From JBBSUQ01 sp964389755 (lineage in GTDB: Bacteria; Bacteroidota; Bacteroidia; Flavobacteriales_D; Crocinitomicaceae), in the NCBI GenBank assembly GCA_964389755.1, contig CAYMEW010000014.1, positions 1 through 64,000 of the forward strand: a stretch of DNA of 64,000 nucleotides. Reading direction: 5' to 3'. Below the pieces are notes generated by a model. It was not told where the DNA came from and made no database searches. It saw nothing but the letters and a program-made list of their open reading frames with translations. Position 1 is the first letter of the stretch; the number at the start of each line of letters is the position of its first letter. The position numbers were made by a program, and so were the translations under genes. Below, piece after piece: positions 39,801 to 47,668 of the stretch.

Positions 39801-41240
39801 GGCCGTTCCGTCCGTAGACAGTTCACCGACCTGGTATGTTTCACCGCGATACGTGTATTCGTATGCCACGGCAAGTACTTCATCGTTATTGAGCGGCTGG
39901 TTCAGGGAGATGTAACCGAGCAGCGCATTGTAAGTAAATTCGGATTCCGAAAGTTTTCGCGCGTTCTCTACTTTCTCGTAATGGACAGCCTGTTGAAAGG
40001 GCCCCGGGGAAACGACCTGTGAGTTCAGTGCGTTTACGGCATTCGTAAAACCACGGATCTGCGGATTGTTCGCTGCAAAATCGTAAAGGCCGTTGGCTTC
40101 GTTGTCCGGAATGTCCTGACCCCAAAAGTTACCCGGGTTTCCCTGGCAGTTCTCCGGTTTGGCCTCACCGAGATCCGAAAATGCCACGATATTGCGCGTG
40201 TTTTCCACTGCATTCGTCCGGTTGGTCAGCCAGACCTCGATCCGCGTGATATTGATCGTTGAATTCACGATCGGCAGGGAGGACATCGCCTGGTCGTAAT
40301 TATCGTGGTGATACATGTTCAGGAAGTAGTGCCTGTTCGCTTCGTAGTTGTCCGCGCTCAGTTCAAACTTCTGCACCTGTGCTTTGCCCGAAATGTTGAT
40401 CTCCTGTTTTTTACCTTTTTGGGAGGCCGCGATAAGGTCGATCGTGGCCCGGCCGAATTTCATCTGTGTTTTTGCCCCGAAGAGTGTTTGCGATCCCTGG
40501 ATGAGGGATGTGGGGAGGCTCATGCTTACGTTCCCGAGTTCGATCTTCTGCATGATCTGGTCTTCGTCACCGGTATATTCGAGCTTGGTGACATTATCGA
40601 AGTCGAAAGCAGCCTGCGTGTTGTAGGACGTCCCGATCTTGAGTTTCGTCCCGATCTGCCCCACCAGGTTCATCTGGATCTGTTGCTGGAAATCAAAACG
40701 CGTGGTCCGTCGTTGTTTTACCGGCAGGATCGGGTTGTCATAGCGGGAGGAATTTACCCCGAAGGAAAGTTGTACGGACCCCTGCGGACGAATTGTGATC
40801 TCATCTGATCCGAAGAAGTTTTCAAAAGCTTTGCTGTCAATTTTGATGGGTAATTCGAAAGGCTGACTTTCTGCCGTTTGCTCGTCGATCTTTTCTTTCC
40901 AGTTATCGCGCAGTGCTTTCTGGTTTTCATATTCGAGGTATTCCTCGAGTGTCATCATCGAAGGATTGCGGTAGTTCATGTCACTACCACCAATGGTTTC
41001 GCGGAAAACGTAAGTACCTGTTTTCGGATCGTAGACAATCGTCTGGTTCACCGAACTCGGATCGCCGAGGTCAAAACTTTGCTCCTGCGTCTGGGTAGGA
41101 TCGATGTTGTTCTCGATCGGAAAGGGCAGCGGAATGGTATCCTGCGCTTCGGCATAAAAGGCAGAAACACAACATATAAGTGCAAGTAAGAAGTTTTTTC
41201 CCACAGTAGTTACTGAGAGAACAGCAGTTTTCTTTAACAT
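33897..41240 (-). CDS. sprA: T9SS outer-membrane translocon SprA
   Basis: A 2,447-residue outer-membrane protein, near the usual SprA/Sov length (about 2,400). SprA forms the giant 36-strand beta-barrel through which T9SS cargo crosses the outer membrane, using the PorV shuttle and a plug protein. The signal peptide ends at about residue 34 (AFYAEAQ). Characteristic N-terminal and C-terminal SprA sequence is present, with many W/Y/F-rich amphipathic strands. A highly charged low-complexity block of about 60 residues (about 1930-1990; EKEEEL, KKEKRKWERKKRRFKRRKE) is a usual SprA feature. It follows ruvA after 8 bp and overlaps the GNAT gene. The five T9SS cargo genes in the window are its probable clients. 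Confidence 0.96.
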   Translation of the reverse strand: MLKKTAVLSVTTVGKNFLLALICCVSAFYAEAQDTIPLPFPIENNIDPTQTQEQSFDLGDPSSVNQTIVYDPKTGTYVFRETIGGSDMNYRNPSMMTLEEYLEYENQKALRDNWKEKIDEQTAESQPFELPIKIDSKAFENFFGSDEITIRPQGSVQLSFGVNSSRYDNPILPVKQRRTTRFDFQQQIQMNLVGQIGTKLKIGTSYNTQAAFDFDNVTKLEYTGDEDQIMQKIELGNVSMSLPTSLIQGSQTLFGAKTQMKFGRATIDLIAASQKGKKQEINISGKAQVQKFELSADNYEANRHYFLNMYHHDNYDQAMSSLPIVNSTINITRIEVWLTNRTNAVENTRNIVAFSDLGEAKPENCQGNPGNFWGQDIPDNEANGLYDFAANNPQIRGFTNAVNALNSQVVSPGPFQQAVHYEKVENARKLSESEFTYNALLGYISLNQPLNNDEVLAVAYEYTYRGETYQVGELSTDGTAGDQALILKLIKPTILNPNNKVFDLMMKNVYSIGAYQVDKMGFKLDINYNNPETSLLVPFFPYDGVDQQLLVTLLEMDNLNQNQQPFSDGLFDFVPINQSSSNRIEMGGTINTRNGRVYFTTVEPFGETLADKLAAAGVPQIAIDRVAYTELYDSTQTAAQQIPSKDRFVFKGEYQSSVSSDIPLNALNVPEGAVTVTAGGIKLVEGQDYTVDYNLGRVKILNTGILESNTPIKISIESNSVFGFQAKSLMGSRFNYRFNENFNVGATWMRMMERPVTQKVDIGSEPYKNNILGLDLAYRTEVPLLTKLVDLLPVISTRAKSTFSFTGEFAHLIPGSPKAINKNGTSYVDDFEGAQSTIDIKNMTSWRLASVPQGQPDLFPEGSSHDLSAGFKRSKLAWYTIDPLFYQNNSFTPDHIKNDPEMIHDSRMRLVLYKELFPQQDLSYGAVPNLQVFDVAYYPKERGMYNYDTTATVDANGYFTNPEDRWAGIMRALTTNNFEQTNIEYIQFWILDPFNADAEAVDPNTQHSGGDLYFNLGNISEDVLPDSRKSFENGLPPTGVTTQDNLDTTVWSRISTQHVVVNAFDSDPDSRVNQDVGLDGWKNSAEREWYEDFVNWVNTNPTLSPTAKAKLLADPSGDDYNYYRDDQYDADEKNILERYKKYNGMEGNSYTTEMSDTANADGYPTLGTNSPDIEDINQDNNLSESEAYFQYRVSLRPGDMVVGQNFITNTQTVTVGEKTERWYQFKVPIKDFEKKVNGIQDFRAIRFMRMYLHGFNEEVVLRFAKLEFVRGEWRKYLLDLTQPGESEQTDPNLTTFNIGALNIQENAERTPVPYVIPPGIQREVDPSQTFQRQLNEQSLTFEVCNLQDGDARAGYRNVQFNVRAYKKLKMFVHAEEVTPASPLNDEDLTLFVRLGTDFTDNYYEYELPLYVTPSSTSSPDDIWPEKNNMEIVFDDLTKLKRERNSEIEGGNASVAYTIEYVQIDPANPKRRIKVKGSPNLQEIRTMMIGIRNPTTGEVTPWPNDDGLAKCAIVWVNELRLTDFVSEGGSAAVARMQVQLADFANVNMSGNYSGINWGAVDSRVQERQRDQRIGYDMNTNVQLGQFFGKKARISLPFFYGYSLGIINPEYDPYNPDVKLSDYSGAERREKAKRGQDFTERRSYNFTNVRKEAAPGVTPHFYNISNWSASYAFSENLHRDFNTEFDRTKTWTANLRYAYSFNAKPIEPFKNVKFMKSKWWGLVKDMNLYLMPKNISFSNDVLRTYNERQVRNNLPFDYQIPAVYIKQFTWNRTYSLGYDITRNLKFTFNAVNRAIFDEGNGPVDKDKYPDAYQAFRDTIRAQLSTFGKTMDYTHDYSLSYTLPLDKVPVLNWISANVKYGGTYNWQRAPLGQSDFGNIIQNNRTINGSAQLNFLTLYNKVPYFSKVLNGGRNPRARVGAQTINGRKQGNAGAKPEPEKEEELVPDKPEEEMTKKEKRKWERKKRRFKRRKEREKKRKEREVNPIVGFGTRMLLSVRNVSGTYTLTNGTLLPGYNQESRILGFNGNWQAPVAGFVFGKQSYDIFGNSNGFNIAETAASNGWLVKNENINTQFTRTYNQTINARASVEPIKDLTIELTMNRNYGINSGEFFRWNPTTNQYESQSRQDMATLSYTTISFGTAFAMTQRKGDFISATFEDLRGRRVDVSERLGTDNPGSNQLNSGYYDGYGGTQQQVVIGAFLTSFTGKSINDKNINPVKNMPLPNWSINYNGLTKFDFFKKYVRNFVIRHSYSSTVSVSGMQSNLKAAFDPNGNPTARDDNNNYIAPNTIQSVTLTERFSPLIGFDATWNIKGQGLITKFEYRKDRSATLSLNNNQVTEILGNEIIIGTGYKFTKVNLPFKKIEPSPVNIRVDLSLRDNLTVIRKIVENSNQATAGQRVVSLKTSADYNIGQNLTIQFYYDQTINTPKIATSYPTGNLSTGIRLRFNLGGIQ

Positions 41241-41248
41241 GTGATATG

Positions 41249-41824
41249 CTATAACATTTTCAAGGCTTCCTTGATAATTTGCTCTACAGTTTTGTCTTCA
41301 GTCGTTAGTTTATCCAATACTTTTTCAATGGCTTTTTTATCGAATCCCAAAGAAAGTAGTGCATTTAACGCATCATTACGTACTGTATTGTTTTTCTGCA
41401 GTATATTTTCCTCCGAAAAATTGAATTTTAACATTTTGTCCCGCAGATCAACAATAACGCGCTGAGCCGTTTTGGCGCCGATCCCTTTGACTCCCTGAAT
41501 CGTGCGTACGTCCTCGGATTGAATCGCCGCAGCAATTTCCTCGGGAATGAGCGATGAAAGCATGATCAGGGCCGTATTCGGTCCGATCCCCGAAACGGAG
41601 ACCAGGTGGTTGAACATTTCGCGCTCGTCGCGTGTCGCAAAACCATAGAGCACCTGGGCGTCTTCGCGCACAACGAATTGCGTAAACACGTGAACAGCCT
41701 CTTCATTGCCCATGGCAGAGTACGTGTTCAGCGAAATACGGACCTCGTAGCCGATGCCGGCACATTCGATGATGAGGTTCGTCGGGTTTTTTTCAATGAG
41801 TTTACCGGAAAGGTGCGTGATCAT
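41249..41824 (-). CDS. ruvA: Holliday junction branch migration protein RuvA
   Basis: A 191-residue subunit that recognises Holliday junctions and loads RuvB helicase. The OB fold with the acidic pin region is N-terminal (MITHLSGKLIEKNPTNLIIECAGIGYEV). Two helix-hairpin-helix motifs follow (LVSVSGIGPNTAL and IQGVKGIGAKTAQRVIVDL). The C-terminal UBA-like domain (about 145-190) binds RuvB. Normal length. The start is ATG 41824, 1 bp after the maeB stop; sprA follows 8 bp later. The ruvA-sprA neighbourhood is common in Bacteroidota. Confidence 0.95.
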   Translation of the reverse strand: MITHLSGKLIEKNPTNLIIECAGIGYEVRISLNTYSAMGNEEAVHVFTQFVVREDAQVLYGFATRDEREMFNHLVSVSGIGPNTALIMLSSLIPEEIAAAIQSEDVRTIQGVKGIGAKTAQRVIVDLRDKMLKFNFSEENILQKNNTVRNDALNALLSLGFDKKAIEKVLDKLTTEDKTVEQIIKEALKML

Positions 41825-41825
41825 G

Positions 41826-44090
41826 TTATTTGTTTTGAGCGTCCACCACGGCTACCTTCACCATGTTGATGATTTCCCGCACGGAAGCACCCATCTGGAG
41901 GACGTGTATCGATTTTTTCAGCCCGACAAGTACCGGACCGATCGCTTCTCCGTCCGTCATTTCCTGTAGCAATTTATAAGCAATGTTACCGGAAGACAGG
42001 TTCGGGAAGATCAGTGTGTTGACTTTTTTATTAGCCAGTGTGGAAAAGGAGAATTTCTCCATCATCAGTTCGTTGTTCAGCGCGAAATTGGCCTGTACTT
42101 CCCCGTCTACGATCAGGGAAGGGTTTTTTTCATGAACGATCTCCGTGGCACGGGACATTTTTACAGGATCGATTCCCTTGCTCGATCCGAAATTGGAATA
42201 ACTCAGCAGGGCAATGCGTGGCGTAACTTTGAACTTGCGCAATGTTTTGGCCACGTTGATCGTAATCTCGGCGATCTGTTCGGCCGTCGGGTCCATGTTG
42301 ATGGTCGTATCTGCCAGGAAAAAGGCTCCTTTTTTGGTGTTGAGCATATACATCCCGGCCAGTGTGTTCACGTCCTTCTGAAGTCCGACTACCTGGATTG
42401 CAGGACGTACCACATCGCGGTAATTGCGCGTGAGTCCGGAGATCATGGCATCCGCGTCTCCCATATCTACCATCATGGCGCCGAAATGGTTGCGTTCGCG
42501 CATCAACTGGATAGACTCGAATTCGGTTACTCCTTTGCGCTTGCGGCGTTCAAAGTAAACACGGCCGTAGGTCGTACGGCGAATTTCCTCTTCTTCCGCT
42601 TTCGGATCGATGATCTCAACCTGTTGGAATTCGATGCCGTATTCGTTAATAAGTCCCTCGATGACTTTGCGTTTCCCAAGCAGAATCGGTTCGGCGATTC
42701 CCTCTTCCGCTGCGGTTTGAGCCGCTTTCAGGATCTTAATATTATCGGCTTCTGCAAAAACCACGCGTTTCGGGTTGGCCTGGCCTTTTTCGGTCAGGTT
42801 ACGCACGAGTTTATTATCCAGCCCGAGGCGATTTTTGAGTTCCTGCTCATACGCGTCCCAGTCCAGAATCGGCTTGCGGGCAACTCCGGAATCCATAGCT
42901 GCACGGGCAACCGCGGGCGCCACGTAATAGATCAGGCGCGGATCGAGCGGTTTCGGAATGATCTGTTCACGCCCGAACATAATATTTTTTTCGCCGTAGG
43001 CTTCGATCACTTCTTCCGGAATCGTTTCTTTCGCCAGGGAAGCGATCGCTTTTACAGCGGCAAGTTTCATTTCTTCATTGATGGCTGTCGCACGAACATC
43101 CATGGCACCCCGGAAAATGAAGGGGAAACCGAGTACGTTATTCACCTGGTTCGGATGGTCCGAACGGCCGGTAGCCATGATAATATCCTTTCGCACCGCC
43201 ATGGCGTCTTTGTAGGAGATTTCCGGCTCGGGATTTGCCAGCGCGAATACGATCGGGTCTTTGGACATGGCTGCGATCATTTCACGGGAAACGAGTCCGC
43301 CTTTGGAAAGACCGAGAAATACGTCTGCTTTTTTGAAGGCTTCTTCGAGCGTCAGCGGTTTCTTATGGTTGGCAAAATAGACCTTATTATCGTCGAGGTC
43401 TTCGCGTCCGTTCCAGATCAGTCCTTTGGAATCGAACATGTAAATGTTTTCGAGTTTTGCCCCGAGTGTATGATACAGTTTCGCACAGGAAAGCGCTGAA
43501 GCGCCTGCCCCGGAAACCACGATCTTTACGCGTTCGATCTTTTTACGTGCCAGTTCCAGTGCATTGATCAGGGCAGCCGACGAAATGATCGCCGTTCCGT
43601 GCTGGTCATCGTGCATCACCGGAATATCCAGTTCTGCTTTCAGCCGTTGTTCAATGACGAAGGCTTCCGGTGCTTTGATGTCCTCCAGGTTGATTCCCCC
43701 GAAGGTCGGCGCGATGGCTTTCACCGTCTCAACGAATTTATCCGGGTCTTTTTGGTCTATCTCGATGTCAAACACATCGATATCGGCAAAGATCTTGAAC
43801 AGCAGTCCTTTTCCTTCCATGACCGGTTTGGACGCCTCCGGGCCGATGTCGCCCAGCCCCAATACGGCGGTACCGTTGGAGATTACCGCTACGAGGTTTC
43901 CTTTGGACGTGTATTTGTAGGCATCTTCCTTGTTGTCCGCGATCTTCAGACAGGGTTCTGCCACGCCCGGAGAATACGCGAGCGAAAGATCCCGCTGCGA
44001 AGTGTACGGTTTAGTAGGTACTACTTCGATCTTTCCGGGTTTCCCGGATGCATGATAATCAAGTGCGTCCTGCTTTCGAATTTTTGCCAT
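41826..44090 (-). CDS. maeB: NADP-dependent malic enzyme with phosphotransacetylase-like domain
   Basis: A 754-residue MaeB that converts malate to pyruvate and CO2 with NADP. ATG 44090 is chosen because a TACCTTTGG promoter box lies between it and an earlier in-frame TTG. The malic N-terminal domain contains YSPGVAEPC and DDQHGTAII. The NAD(P)-binding fold has SGAGASALSCAKLY (about 200). The C-terminal half (about 430-754) resembles phosphate acetyltransferase (KVIEGLINEYG, GDADAMISGLTRNY) and is usually regulatory rather than catalytic. It is the first gene of the operon with ruvA, sprA and a GNAT gene. Confidence 0.95.
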   Translation of the reverse strand: MAKIRKQDALDYHASGKPGKIEVVPTKPYTSQRDLSLAYSPGVAEPCLKIADNKEDAYKYTSKGNLVAVISNGTAVLGLGDIGPEASKPVMEGKGLLFKIFADIDVFDIEIDQKDPDKFVETVKAIAPTFGGINLEDIKAPEAFVIEQRLKAELDIPVMHDDQHGTAIISSAALINALELARKKIERVKIVVSGAGASALSCAKLYHTLGAKLENIYMFDSKGLIWNGREDLDDNKVYFANHKKPLTLEEAFKKADVFLGLSKGGLVSREMIAAMSKDPIVFALANPEPEISYKDAMAVRKDIIMATGRSDHPNQVNNVLGFPFIFRGAMDVRATAINEEMKLAAVKAIASLAKETIPEEVIEAYGEKNIMFGREQIIPKPLDPRLIYYVAPAVARAAMDSGVARKPILDWDAYEQELKNRLGLDNKLVRNLTEKGQANPKRVVFAEADNIKILKAAQTAAEEGIAEPILLGKRKVIEGLINEYGIEFQQVEIIDPKAEEEEIRRTTYGRVYFERRKRKGVTEFESIQLMRERNHFGAMMVDMGDADAMISGLTRNYRDVVRPAIQVVGLQKDVNTLAGMYMLNTKKGAFFLADTTINMDPTAEQIAEITINVAKTLRKFKVTPRIALLSYSNFGSSKGIDPVKMSRATEIVHEKNPSLIVDGEVQANFALNNELMMEKFSFSTLANKKVNTLIFPNLSSGNIAYKLLQEMTDGEAIGPVLVGLKKSIHVLQMGASVREIINMVKVAVVDAQNK

Positions 44091-44110
44091 ACAACTTTGT
44101 ATTAAGGGCA

Positions 44111-44119
44111 CCAAAGGTA
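44111..44119 (-). promoter_or_regulatory. -7 box of the maeB-ruvA-sprA operon
   Basis: On the minus strand TACCTTTGG matches TAnnTTTG. It lies 20 bp before ATG 44090 and downstream of the in-frame TTG at 44123, which it excludes as start. Confidence 0.55.
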
Positions 44120-44162
44120 ACAAATTCCGTTGGATAAGCAGACGCGGCCGGGATATAAAAAA

Positions 44163-44182
44163 GGCCGGATAAACATCCGGCC
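44163..44182 (-). terminator. Terminator of the Omp28-like T9SS gene
   Basis: GGCCGGAT-AAAC-ATCCGGCC hairpin; on the minus strand it is followed by a T-tract (TTTTTTAT), so it terminates the gene at 44208. Confidence 0.8.
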
Positions 44183-44207
44183 CCTTTTAATTATCTGGAG
44201 CAACTTA

Positions 44208-46109
44208 TTACTTAACAGAGAAGTGTTTTGTAGTTGTCGCAGAACCGTTTGAAATAGTGAGGAGGTAGTTACCTGCTGCCATTCCGTTGAGTTCGATTGC
44301 TACTGTTTGCTGACCTTTGTTACCGTTTACGCTGATTGTTTTCAGAACGCGTCCCTGGAGGTCGATCACCTGCATTTCGTAAGATTCGCTTTGCGCATCG
44401 AATGATACGTTCAGTTGGTCGTTTGCCGGGTTCGGGTAAAGTGTGAAGTTACCGTTCGCCAGTTCGCTTACACCTGCCGGTTCTCCGATCGGGAATTGCT
44501 TCGCGTTTACGATCTCTCCTGTAGAGTTGTCGAGTACCATTACCACCACGTGCATGTTGTTGCGGTTGCTTGTTGAAGGCACCGTATAATTGAACGTGTG
44601 TGAGAAAGCCTGTCCGTCTGTAATGCTGGATGCAATTGAACCTGACTGACCTGCGTAACCACCGAGCAGAGCACGACCCACGTGGTTGTACTCCATGTCA
44701 GCAGCCGGTACCGGGCTCGGGAGGCTTTCAAATCCACCCATCGGTCCGTTTGCATTATTGGCATAATAGTTTGTCTGGTTGTAACCGGAAGATGTTCCCG
44801 TTACATGGTCTTCTGTGATCACAGCTGCGATACGGAAGTCTCCGCTGGAAAAGATCGTTGCAAAAGTTGCCGTGGCATCGATTGTAACAGATGATCCCGT
44901 ACCGGAAATCATTGCGTCAATACCTACCGGAACCATCATATCCGTACGATCCATGTAGTAAGCTTCGAAAGCTGCTTGTGAAACTGTCTGGTCGAGCAGT
45001 GCGCGATCCACGTTACATCCCGGGAATCCGCTGAAGTTTGCTCCGTTGTCATAAGCGGTAACAGTCATCGGGTCACCATTGTGTACGGCAATACCGATGA
45101 AATCATCCGGATACGTGGAAGTCATGTAATCCATAGACACGGCTCCACGCGGACACCATCCGCACCATGTTCCTGTTCCTTCTTCGATAACGACTGCTTT
45201 TTCGATTGCTGTGGAAACGGTGTTGAACAAAGCGCTTCCGTTGTTGTTCCCCATGTTCGGATCTGCATTACCGTTTACGAGGTCGATAGACACTGTAATG
45301 TTTTCCTCAACAGCAGTTGCATAACTGAGTGCTGTCGGGTGTGAAAGTGTCGCAGAAGCTCCCGGAGCAATGTTGCAGGAAATAGCACTTGAGTGATCCA
45401 TTCCGTCATTCCAGTTCACGGTTGCGGAAGTAATCGCGTTGCTACCGTTGTTTTTCACAGTCACCTGAAGTGTGGTGTTGCTGTTTACCAGTCCGTAACG
45501 CGGCAGGGAAACGGATGTCAGTACCGCATCGTCCGGTTGCGGAACGTACACGATGAAATTGTCGATCGCATATCCGAACAACCATCCGCCATCGTCGTTG
45601 TATTTGTAAGAGATCTTAACATCGGAGTTTCCGGCATAGGTTGAAATGTCCATCCCGTTTGAGTACCAGTCAACTTCTCCGGAAAGTGTTTCGAGCACTG
45701 TCCAGGTGCTTCCACCGTCAATGGAGATCTCGATCGTACCGATTTCTGTAGCTCCCTGGTAAGTTCCTTCCGGGAAGAAAATATCGGTACTGAGGAAAAC
45801 GTTTGTTTGTCCGCTCAGGTCCATGGATGGAGAGATGAGGCGGTCTGCACTTTTGTTGCAGTTACAATCGTCGTCGTTTGTTGCCACAATGTTCGTGGAG
45901 TTTGTTGTCGGGATCGGCAGGGAAGTGCTCGAGAGGCTTGCTGCCGTACCGGCATTCCAACCTCCGTCTGTCGCAAGTGTGGTCTGCGTCCAGGTTGACG
46001 GAAGCCCACTCTCGAAATCTTCGGAGAGAATTGTCTGCGCGGAAACTTTACCCCCGATAAGTAATAAAGAAGCCGCTGAAAGCGTAAATAGTTTATTCAT
46101 AATACACAT
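44208..46109 (-). CDS. Secreted T9SS type A protein, Omp28/thioredoxin-like
   Basis: A 633-residue secreted protein. The signal peptide (from ATG 46109 or 46100; ASLLLIGGKVSAQ) is followed by a cleaved-adhesin-like beta domain (FESGLPSTWTQ, about 30-190). Next come CARDB-like strands (about 195-300). An Omp28-like domain (about 305-540) has the redox motif GTWCGWCPRGAVSM, which resembles a thioredoxin active site. The type A T9SS sorting domain is at the end (about 555-633; FTLYPNPANDQLNVSFD, GNYLLTIS). The CxxC suggests oxidoreductase or heme/metal-related chemistry at the surface, but this is not proven. The gene stands alone. Confidence 0.88.
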   Translation of the reverse strand: MCIMNKLFTLSAASLLLIGGKVSAQTILSEDFESGLPSTWTQTTLATDGGWNAGTAASLSSTSLPIPTTNSTNIVATNDDDCNCNKSADRLISPSMDLSGQTNVFLSTDIFFPEGTYQGATEIGTIEISIDGGSTWTVLETLSGEVDWYSNGMDISTYAGNSDVKISYKYNDDGGWLFGYAIDNFIVYVPQPDDAVLTSVSLPRYGLVNSNTTLQVTVKNNGSNAITSATVNWNDGMDHSSAISCNIAPGASATLSHPTALSYATAVEENITVSIDLVNGNADPNMGNNNGSALFNTVSTAIEKAVVIEEGTGTWCGWCPRGAVSMDYMTSTYPDDFIGIAVHNGDPMTVTAYDNGANFSGFPGCNVDRALLDQTVSQAAFEAYYMDRTDMMVPVGIDAMISGTGSSVTIDATATFATIFSSGDFRIAAVITEDHVTGTSSGYNQTNYYANNANGPMGGFESLPSPVPAADMEYNHVGRALLGGYAGQSGSIASSITDGQAFSHTFNYTVPSTSNRNNMHVVVMVLDNSTGEIVNAKQFPIGEPAGVSELANGNFTLYPNPANDQLNVSFDAQSESYEMQVIDLQGRVLKTISVNGNKGQQTVAIELNGMAAGNYLLTISNGSATTTKHFSVK

Positions 46110-46204
46110 GATTTTAGATTTACGAAGTTAAGGATTTGTTAATGCGATTGGAAATACCCGGAATCCAGATATATTTTTATTATTGTAACCCTAAAATTGA
46201 TCCA

Positions 46205-46888
46205 ATGGAACGTATCGTCATTTTTTCGGGAGCGGGCATGAGTGCCGAAAGCGGCATTTCGACCTTTCGCGATTCGGGAGGATTGTGGGAACAATACGAT
46301 ATTTACGAGGTGGCAACTCCGGAAGCGTGGAGACGGAATCAAAAACTGGTTCAGGATTTTTATAATCAGCGTCGCAAACAGATCATGAACGTGGAACCGA
46401 ACGAGGCCCACCGCTTTATTGCGGAACTTGGGAAAAGAGCAGATGTACAGGTAATCACGCAAAATATAGACGATCTGCACGAGCGTGCCGGCTCTCAAAA
46501 AGTCCTGCACCTGCACGGAAATATCCGTTATGCACGATCTTCCGGTGCAAATAAAGAAAAACTGTACCCGGTACAGGGGTGGGAACTCAACGAAACGCAT
46601 CTGTGCGACGACGGATACCAGCTGCGTCCGCATGTGGTGTGGTTCGGTGAAGAAGTGCCTGAACTGGCGCACGCTGCAGAATTGATCGCAGGTGCCGACA
46701 CCCTTATTGTGATCGGTACATCCTTGAATGTCTACCCCGCCGCTGGATTAATCTATTCATTGCCGGAAAACGGTAAAATTTTCCTGATCGATCCGAATGC
46801 CGATGAGATTACTGCGCAGAGAAAAATCACGCGCATCCCGATGAAAGCGGGTGAAGGTCTGCGTTTCTGGGCCGAAAATTTTCGCTGA
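46205..46888 (+). CDS. cobB: Sirtuin-type NAD-dependent protein deacylase
   Basis: A 227-residue SIR2-family enzyme that removes acyl groups from lysines using NAD. ATG 46205 gives the family N-terminus (MERIVIFSGAGMSAESGI); the frame extends further upstream without family features. NAD-binding FSGAGMSAESGISTFRDSGG (about 6-25), catalytic-region TQNIDDLHERAG and LHGNI, and IGTSLNVYPAAG are present. FYNQRRK keeps the Tyr and Arg that select malonyl or succinyl groups in SIRT5/CobB. The four zinc-binding Cys are mostly missing (only the Cys of LCDDG remains), as in many Bacteroidota members. Confidence 0.92.
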   Translation: MERIVIFSGAGMSAESGISTFRDSGGLWEQYDIYEVATPEAWRRNQKLVQDFYNQRRKQIMNVEPNEAHRFIAELGKRADVQVITQNIDDLHERAGSQKVLHLHGNIRYARSSGANKEKLYPVQGWELNETHLCDDGYQLRPHVVWFGEEVPELAHAAELIAGADTLIVIGTSLNVYPAAGLIYSLPENGKIFLIDPNADEITAQRKITRIPMKAGEGLRFWAENFR

Positions 46889-47653
46889 TTACTTCCCTTT
46901 CTTGAGTTGCTCTTTCACGTAATTCTCAATGGCTGCCGTCATTGACGGAGCATTGGGTTGCGGAGCGTGTACGTCCAGACGCAGGTTGTTTTTGATTACC
47001 GCATTGGCAGTCGTTGGGCCGAAGGCAGCGATCAGCGTGTTATTCTGCTTGAAATCAGGGAAATTTTTGAGAAGCGATTCGATTCCGCCGGGGCTGAAAA
47101 ACACAAGCATGTCATAATACACATCTTCCAGGTCCGAAAGATCGGATGCCACGGTGCGGTACAATACGGCCTTTGTGAAATTGAGTTTGTTGGACTCCAG
47201 CGTTTCCGGAATTTTATCGCGCAGGATATCGGTGCACGGAAGCAGGAATTTTTCATTCTTATGCTTCTTCATGACTTCCACCAGGTCATCGATCGTTTGT
47301 TTTCCAAAGAAGATCTTGCGCTTGCGATAGGTCACGTATTTCTGAAGGTAATAAGCGACTGCTTCCGAAATACAGAAATACTTCATGGAGTCCGGAACCT
47401 CGAAGCGGATCTCTTCCGAGATTCGGAAAAAGTGATCAACGGCTGTTTTAGACGTTAAAATAACGGCCGTATGCTCCGGAATGTTAACCTTTTGCTGACG
47501 GAATTCCTGCGCCCTGATCCCTTCTACACGGATGAAGGAACGAAAATCAATCTTTAACTTATACTTCTCAGCCAGATCAAAGTATGGCGACTTGTCTCCT
47601 TCCGGTTTCGGTTGAGAAACCAATATACTCTTAACAGCCAAAATCCGATTCAA
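46889..47653 (-). CDS. hemD: Uroporphyrinogen-III synthase
   Basis: A 254-residue enzyme of heme/siroheme synthesis that closes hydroxymethylbilane to uroporphyrinogen III. It has the typical Bacteroidota sequence: VSQPKPEGDKSPYFDLAEKY, ILTSKTAVDHFF, MKYFCISEAVAYYLQKYV, YRKRKIFFGK and FFSPGGIESL (two HemD lobes). No in-frame ATG is near the start; TTG 47653 or TTG 47641 is used. An out-of-frame ATG just upstream (MLKLIESDFGC) is not the gene. It lies 15 bp after the DUF4271 gene and its stop abuts the convergent sirtuin stop. Confidence 0.9.
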   Translation of the reverse strand: MNRILAVKSILVSQPKPEGDKSPYFDLAEKYKLKIDFRSFIRVEGIRAQEFRQQKVNIPEHTAVILTSKTAVDHFFRISEEIRFEVPDSMKYFCISEAVAYYLQKYVTYRKRKIFFGKQTIDDLVEVMKKHKNEKFLLPCTDILRDKIPETLESNKLNFTKAVLYRTVASDLSDLEDVYYDMLVFFSPGGIESLLKNFPDFKQNNTLIAAFGPTTANAVIKNNLRLDVHAPQPNAPSMTAAIENYVKEQLKKGK

Positions 47654-47668
47654 TTAGTTTTAACATTC

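Noticed and set aside
42132..43499. 455-codon plus-strand frame antisense to maeB
   Set aside because: Shadow of the maeB coding strand; maeB has full domain support.
44091..44123. TTG start extending maeB upstream
   Set aside because: A TAnnTTTG promoter box lies between this TTG and the ATG at 44090.
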